NCBI RefSeq assembly: GCF_017591425.1
Contig: NW_024465369.1
Coordinates: 26,101,501-26,165,500 of the forward strand
DNA from: Ochotona curzoniae
Lineage: Eukaryota; Chordata; Mammalia; Lagomorpha; Ochotonidae
DNA length: 64,000 nt
Reading direction: 5' to 3'
In this document: positions 58,270 through 64,000 of the stretch, one piece after another
Numbering within the stretch: position 1 is the first letter of the stretch
How the letters are laid out: every line of letters begins with the position of its first letter
Made by a program: the position numbers and the translations under genes
The notes under the pieces: generated by a model
The model's input: only the letters and a program-made list of their open reading frames with translations
Database searches by the model: none
Told to the model about the DNA's origin: nothing

Positions 58270-58812
58270 TGATTTTTTTTTTTGTTTCTTTTCTTCAAAA
58301 CACTTTCTTTCTCATTAAATTCTCCACTGACTCATAGATTGTGGAGTAACATAATTTTTTTCAAGAAGGTTCTTGATTTTCTTTTTCATTTTGTTTGTGA
58401 CACAATTCTCATTCAGTATCATGTTAGTTAATTTCATGGCATTTTTAATTTTTTTTCTTCCTGTTGTTGATTTTGTTTTGTTGCCCTTCACTTAAGGGGA
58501 TGCATAGTAACTGTGTAATGGAGACTATCATTTCCAGATGTGAGGATACAATGCAGTATGCATCTCTACTTCCAGATCAATAATGGACTCCCAATAAAAC
58601 TATTAACTATACCTTGACAATAGAATGCTGGACTCTCTACCATTGTCCATGCCCACAATAATGGAATATGAATATTTATGAAGAACTATACTATAGTATA
58701 AATAAAGGGGAACTCAGTGAGGGGAGGAGAGAACTGGGAAAGGGTAAGGTAAATCCCAGAATCTATGGAACTATTTCATAAAATGATAATAATAAAAAAG
58801 AAGTTAAAAAAA
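58270..58812 (+). mobile_element. Probable L1 3' UTR, sense
   Basis: T-rich start, then 'gtgaggggaggagagaactg', 'ggaaagggtaaggtaaatcc', 'cagaatctatggaactattt' and an A-rich end (ataataataaaaaagaag). It fits a LINE 3' UTR with polyA, on the same strand as the adjacent ORF2 fragment. Family inference only. Confidence 0.5.
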
Positions 58813-59149
58813 ATCATCAAGGACCAGTTGAAATAAAAAAAAATATGCTTTGGTTGTTGAGAGGCTTTGATGGGATGAACTTGAACACAGAGAGCAAGGG
58901 AAACCCAAGCAGCAATGACAACAGGGCAAGGATATCAAACTTCCATTATATTCAATGGTGATAGCAGGATAAAATGTGTTTGATACAATGATAAGTCCAT
59001 AGGTAGCACGGCGTATACTAATGACAGAGAAATAAAATATAGCATAGAATAGCAACGGAGGATTAAAAATGATCTTTCAAACCCTTAATTAATAGTAACA
59101 ACACTAATGATAATTTATTTATTACCCAATGTTTAATGTACATTAGAAC
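58813..59149. other. Unique sequence
   Basis: No gene or repeat recognised. Confidence 0.45.
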
Positions 59150-60370
59150 TTACTCTTTTGGGTGTATACTTTCTGGGGTTGATCGTATAACATGTATCAT
59201 ATAAGACAGTGCCACAAAAGATATCATAAGGGTCCTCCTGTGATTTTTGACATTCTCTGTTCCCAACCACTGGCAAACGGAGATCTTAGTGTTGTCTTTT
59301 CTGTTTTGCCATTTCTACAATTTCTTGTGGTCAGAATCATATATTATGTAGCTTTATTAGCTTGAACTCTTTCACTTAGCAAGGTGTATTTCAGTTTTCT
59401 CAGTGTGCTTCCACAGCTTGTTTTATTGTGTTAGTCAGGGCTTCCAGAACAATGTTGAAAAGTAGTGGTGAGAAGGCATTCTTGTCTATTCAGGTCACCA
59501 CAAGGCTAATTCTAGTTTGTCGCCGTAAGTTATAGCCTTAGCTGTGGGGTTTTAGTGGACATTCTTTATCAAGTTGTACAACTTACTTCCTGTTCCTAGT
59601 TTCCTTATTTATCCCTGCTTTTCGTTTATCATTTTTTAGTCATCAATGAATCTGGGATTCTATCAAATGATTTTTCTGTATTAATTGATATGTCATGTGA
59701 CATTTCTTCTTTAGCCAGTTGATGTGATGAGTTGCAATCACTAATATTTGAAAGTACAAACTTGAAAACTTGAAATAAATCTCATTTGATTATAGTGTAT
59801 AATTTTTTATATAATTGGATTTGATGTTTTAAACATTTTATTGAGAACTCATGCATTTGTGTTCATGAAAAATACTATTTACTTTTCTATTTTTACAATA
59901 TGCTCACATGCTTTTGGAGTTATTATAATGCTGGAATGTTTCTATCTCCTAAAAATTTTGCAGAAAATTTGTATAATTTCTCCCTTAAATTTTTGTCATG
60001 TTTTATCATGAAACCCACCTTGGTGTGGTGCTTTGTAATGTTATTAACTTGATTCTGTAGCCATGGGTGTGTTCCTAACAGTCCTTTGCAGTTTTTTTAA
60101 TTATCAAGGAATCGATAGTAACATACTTTCTTTCATTTCTACTACTACTTTCTGTTAATCTTAGGCAGGCTAGAAGTTTATCAATTTTATGAATCTATTC
60201 AAAATTAATTGAGCTAATTTTTCACTAGGTTTCCTTTTTTTCCAACTTGCTGATTTATACTCTTATTATTTTTCCTTTGAATAAATGTATTCTCAGCTTT
60301 CTAGTTTTCTCAAGTATGAACTTAAATCAGTAGTAGTATAACTTTCTTTTAAAAATATATGCCTTAATGA
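59150..60370 (-). mobile_element. Old L1, ORF2 and 3' UTR remnant, antisense
   Basis: From left: 'gaactctttcacttagcaag' (antisense 3' UTR pattern), then 'gttgaaaagtagtggtgaga' and 'aggcattcttgtctattcag', 'tcaaatgatttttctgtatt' and 'gcaggctagaagtttatcaa', which are the antisense reverse-transcriptase region of L1 (gaatagtagtggtgagagagggcatccttgtct... ttctgcatctattgagat). Non-functional. Confidence 0.78.
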
Positions 60371-60483
60371 TTTAAATTCCCCTCCTTTGGGATGCAGAGA
60401 AACACACCACATTCTCTGAATGCCAAAATTTTGTATAAGCTGTGCTTATATTTTCACTTTCTTCAAAAGATAAATTATGCTTT

Positions 60484-60735
60484 GAGCCAGTACATGGCAA
60501 AGCACAATAATTCTCTACCTGCAACATAGCTATCCCATGGGGTTCTGATTTGGGTTCTTACTGCTCGACTTCCTGTTCAGCTCCCTGCTTGTGGCCTGGG
60601 AAAGCAGTGGAAGATAGCCCAAAGCCTTGGGAGCCTGCACTCATGTGGGAGACTCAGAAGAAGCTGTTGGATCCCAGTTCAGATCAGCTCAACTCCAGCC
60701 ATTGGGGCCATTTGGGGAGTGAAATTTTCTTTCTT
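60484..60735 (+). mobile_element. C-repeat SINE (plus)
   Basis: 'gagccagtacatggcaaagc', 'ttcctgttcagctccctgct', 'gtggcctgggaaagcagtgg', 'gggagactcagaagaagctg' and 'ccatttggggagtgaaattt'; the CT region and tail are short or missing. Confidence 0.85.
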
Positions 60736-61584
60736 TCTTCCATAGATTGGCACACCTTACAGATTTTTTTTTCTTGATACTCAGATATGAGTATAGTATT
60801 GTGCTAATTTTGATAGAGAAACAAAATCTGACATAATCTGTAATTAGGCCTCAGTTACTCTGTGAACTTTTGACTGTACTGTTAACTTACTGTTTGTTTC
60901 TCTGCCTTATATAACTTTGATTGGTCAAGATGGAATGAGACGCCTCAACCAGATGTTGCACTTCCTCCTTGTAGAAGGCTACAGCAAACTGGTGTTCAAT
61001 ATTACCCTGTCCTAAAGTCAGTTAATTTCTAATGAAATATTTAGGTCCAATTAAAATAGCTTATCTTGAGGGCAGAACTATAAATAAAAAGAAAGAAGTG
61101 CTCTGGCATATTTCAAAAGTGCTCCTCCTCCCCTCTCTCCCATTTCCTCTCACCAACATCCTTCTCTAATGCTCCTTGTGAGTTCATCAAGATCCTAGAG
61201 TACACTCACAAAAGAAGTATTTTCTTTAGGAACATCTTACACATTGTGTGTCCGTACTCTATCAGACTTGCCTAAAAATAATTTCAGACTTACTGTCTTT
61301 GTCTCATGCCCTAAGAATCAAACTCTGTGACAGAAACATCTGTCCAGATACACATGACTCAACTTGCCTTTTTCTCCAGAAGTAGTTAGAAGGGAATGAC
61401 CTGCCAGTATTGTTTCCATCACCAGTACTGAACTGCCTTGTACCCTGCTGTCCTTTACCCCATATAAAAACACACTCGGAAGCTACAGGGTACCACAAAA
61501 TAGCACAAGTCTGCAGGCTTTTGTTTAGCTATATGAAATTGCTGATGCTTTCCCCACTTTATTTGATCTGAGGTGCTGATATAA
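60736..61584. other. Unique sequence
   Basis: No gene or confident repeat; pyrimidine-rich 61,110-61,200 could be eroded L2. Confidence 0.45.
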
Positions 61585-61645
61585 AGTCCAAACCCAACTT
61601 AGGGTTTCACATACACAGTAGGCACTTAATAAATGTGTTCAATTA
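61585..61645 (+). mobile_element. L2/MIR 3' tail
   Basis: 'cacagtaggcacttaataaa' followed by 'tgtgttcaatt' matches the shared L2/MIR 3' end (catagtaggtgctcaataaatatttgttga). Confidence 0.6.
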
Positions 61646-62763
61646 ATTCCAGATAAAGAGAAACAATATCACAAATAAAAAATACTGCATCTTGCAGGTA
61701 CCATTTACTTTTGCAAATTATACAATTGAATATACTGTGCAATTCTTATTGCAAATTTACACTGAATGTGTTAAACTTATAAAGATAGAATAAGTTTGAT
61801 AATTCCTTAACCCCAAATCTTTGATTGGTGATTGGAATAGGGAGCTGAAAGAAGGCTTCTGAATAGTACTAATCATCTCATAGAGATAATCAAATTTTGG
61901 CTAACCGAAAATTAAGAGACACTTCCAAGAGCAGTTTGGAAGAAGGTTTAGAGTCTCATATTTTGGCAAAACTTTGAAGTTGCTTATCATAAGCTTTTTA
62001 GAAATTATCTGAACCTGTTCGGTCAGAAAATTGGGAGGAAATCCCAAGATACTAAATATTTCCCATAAAATATCAAGAACAAGTAGGTTTAAGTTGAGTT
62101 GGAAATTCTGCCAAGGAAAGCACTTTTTACAGCACTGCAGTATTTCTGACTGATATCTGTCTTAATCCCAGGGTGTGCATACATAGTTTCATGAAATGTG
62201 CAGCATCAAGTAAATTATAAAACTTCAAAATTTAAAAAGTGCCAAAAACAACAAAACTCTTCATTGAAAATGGTGTTAAAAAAATAGGGATTCTTTTGCT
62301 TAGGACAAATGGCTCAAATACTATAATGTATCCACCGGATATAAAGATTTCAAATAAATAAATTATCCATGTAAACTTGTCACTTTAATTGGCATGCATG
62401 TTGTTTTTATCTCTGTGCCTAAAAACTATATGCACACTTACATTTGTGCATTTCTTTCTTTCTTTATACTAAAAATCATATTATAGCACTTTCAAGACTA
62501 CCACGCATCACAAGAAAGGTGCTGGGCACCAAGTGGAAAGCACCAGAGTGCCTATCTGTGGCCTGGAAACTATCCCACTGCACTTCAGTTGGTGCTCGCA
62601 CACCAAGCCTGGTAGCTATCTACAGAGCCATTCTAAGAAGTACCTAGTTATAAAACTTGGAAGAATAATAAAGGAAGGAGGGAGGAAGAGAGAAAAGGGT
62701 GGAACAAGAAGTATCATTAGGAGCTCATAATTGTATATATGAAACATAAAATCTGATATCATT
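61646..62763. other. Unique AT-rich sequence
   Basis: No gene or repeat recognised. Frames at 62,444-62,730 show no family features. Confidence 0.5.
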
Positions 62764-62775
62764 CTACAAGTAAAT

Positions 62776-63094
62776 TTTTTTTTTTTATTACAAAGTCAGA
62801 TATACAAAGAAGAGAAGAGACAGAGAGGAAGATCTTCCATCCAATGATTCACTCCCCAAGTGAGCTGCAACAGCCGGTACTGCACCAATCCAAAGCCGGG
62901 AACCAGAAGCTTCTTCCGGATATCCCACATAGGTGCAGGGTCCCAAAGCATTGGGCCGTCCTCAACTGCTTTCCCAGGCCACAAGCAGGGAGCTAGATGG
63001 GAAGTGGAGCTGCCAGGATTAGAACCGGCACCCATATGGGATCCTGGGGCGTTCAAGGTGAGGACTCTAGCCGCTAGGCCACACCGCTGGGCCC
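62776..63094 (-). mobile_element. C-repeat SINE (minus), second arrival at one site
   Basis: Full-length reverse-complement copy. The left flank is 'ctacaagtaaat' (62,764-62,775), and 'caagtaaat' recurs at 63,095-63,103 directly before another minus SINE. Head 'gccacaccgctgggccc'. Confidence 0.93.
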
Positions 63095-63103
63095 CAAGTA
63101 AAT

Positions 63104-63437
63104 CTTTTTTTAAGGATTTTATTTTTATTGCAAAGTCAGATAAACATAGAAAGAGGAGGAGAGACAGAGAGGAATATCTTCTGGCTGATGATTCACTCCC
63201 CAAGTGACCCCAAGAACCAATCCTGCGCCAATCTGAAGCAAGGAGCTAGGAATTCTTCCGGGTCTCCTTTGTGGGTGCAGGCTCCCAAGGCCTTGGGCCA
63301 TCCTCCAGTGCTTTCCCAGGCCACAAGCCAAGAGCTGGATGGGAAGAGGGGCTGCCAGGATTAGAACTGGAGCCCATATGGGATCCCAGCGCTTTCACGG
63401 TGAGGACTTTAGCCACTAGGTTACCGTGCCGGGTCCT
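63104..63437 (-). mobile_element. C-repeat SINE (minus), first arrival at one site
   Basis: Full-length reverse-complement copy ending at head 'accgtgccgggtcct'. Its right flank 'ctacgagtaaat' (63,438-63,449) pairs with 'ctacaagtaaat' at 62,764, so it inserted first and the neighbour later landed in its left duplication. Confidence 0.93.
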
Positions 63438-63449
63438 CTACGAGTAAAT

Positions 63450-64000
63450 CTTTAAAGGGAAAAAAATAGGTAAAATCTAGTTTATACTGTAAATTAACAT
63501 ACACCAAATGACATCAAAGTCATTATCATTTTAATTAGTTAAAATTTAAAATTCTTTCTATAAAAACAAAATCAGAAGTTCTACTGTTAATCAATACACT
63601 TACTAGAAGGAGAGTGATTTTTTATTACAGATGGAAAATAAGAAAACAGCCAAATGTCATTGAAATATGAGCTTAAGATATTCCAACAAAAAAAAAGTAA
63701 GAAATAAGGAATTTGCAGAATGCTCCATTTTAAAAAGATGCATCTTTTTGTTGAGCTTTCTGGTTAGTTTCCATGGTGTTTGTGAGTAAACTTTTATAAA
63801 AGGCATTTGGTAATTTTCATAGAGAATCAGTTTTGTGTCAAGAGTTCATGCCTTATACCTGCACTATTACATTAAAAAAAAGAAAAGAAAAGAAAAACTT
63901 GATTTCCAATCTCAAGAATTCACATTTTAGTATATGGGGACAGAAGTTTAAAACAAATAAATATATTTCAAGTGATATCCTTTTAAATGTGTGAATCTTT
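63450..64000. other. Unique AT-rich sequence
   Basis: A-rich simple tract at about 63,873-63,897. No gene or repeat recognised. Confidence 0.5.

Noticed and set aside
62796..63203. 135-residue minus-strand frame
   Set aside because: Entirely within two adjacent C-repeat SINEs.
1..64000. CRISPR arrays, operons, prokaryotic mobile elements
   Set aside because: Composition, SINE/LINE content and microsatellites show mammalian nuclear DNA; no regularly spaced identical repeats with unique spacers exist.

Overview
The window is eukaryotic nuclear DNA from a placental mammal, almost certainly a lagomorph and more likely a pika (Ochotona) than a rabbit. The basis is a dense population of tRNA-derived SINEs. 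Their shared plan is a GGCCCGGCGCGGTGGCGCAA-type head, an A-box-like TGGCGCAAGTGG, a B-box-like GGTTCTAATCC, a conserved GATCCCATATGGG block, a CT-rich 3' part and an AATAAATCTTT tail. This is the lagomorph C-repeat (CSINE) architecture. The young copies differ from the rabbit consensus as I remember it, so the pika assignment is an inference. Background composition is AT-rich and CpG-poor, as expected for a mammalian intergenic or intronic region.

I find no convincing protein-coding gene, rRNA, tRNA or CRISPR array. Nearly all longer open frames lie in SINEs, L1 remnants, microsatellites or low-complexity DNA.

Layout. 1-7 kb: mostly unique AT-rich sequence with MIR, an MLT1-like LTR, an L1 3' end and C-repeats. 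8-10.4 kb: a diverged tandem-monomer repeat on the minus strand; the same family returns at 25.8-26.4 kb (minus) and 37.9-40 kb (plus). 10.6-31 kb: C-repeats of several ages laid over old L1 3' UTRs, MIRs, an LTR-like element and an L2 remnant. 31-36 kb: unique AT-rich DNA with a large palindrome near 32.2 kb and more SINEs. 42.9-52.2 kb: an interval free of recognisable C-repeats. It holds the only strong non-repeat CpG cluster (46.38-46.48 kb), a consensus splice donor downstream at 46,939 and a CTCF-like site at 44.34 kb; this is the best candidate for a regulatory or 5'-exon region. 53-64 kb: more SINEs, an L2, an L1 with an apparently inverted 5' part (57.0-58.8 kb) and an older antisense L1 (59.15-60.37 kb).

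At least seven young full-length SINEs have clear target-site duplications, so their boundaries are exact or nearly so. Boundaries of old repeats are approximate. Family names come from pattern recognition, not a database search.
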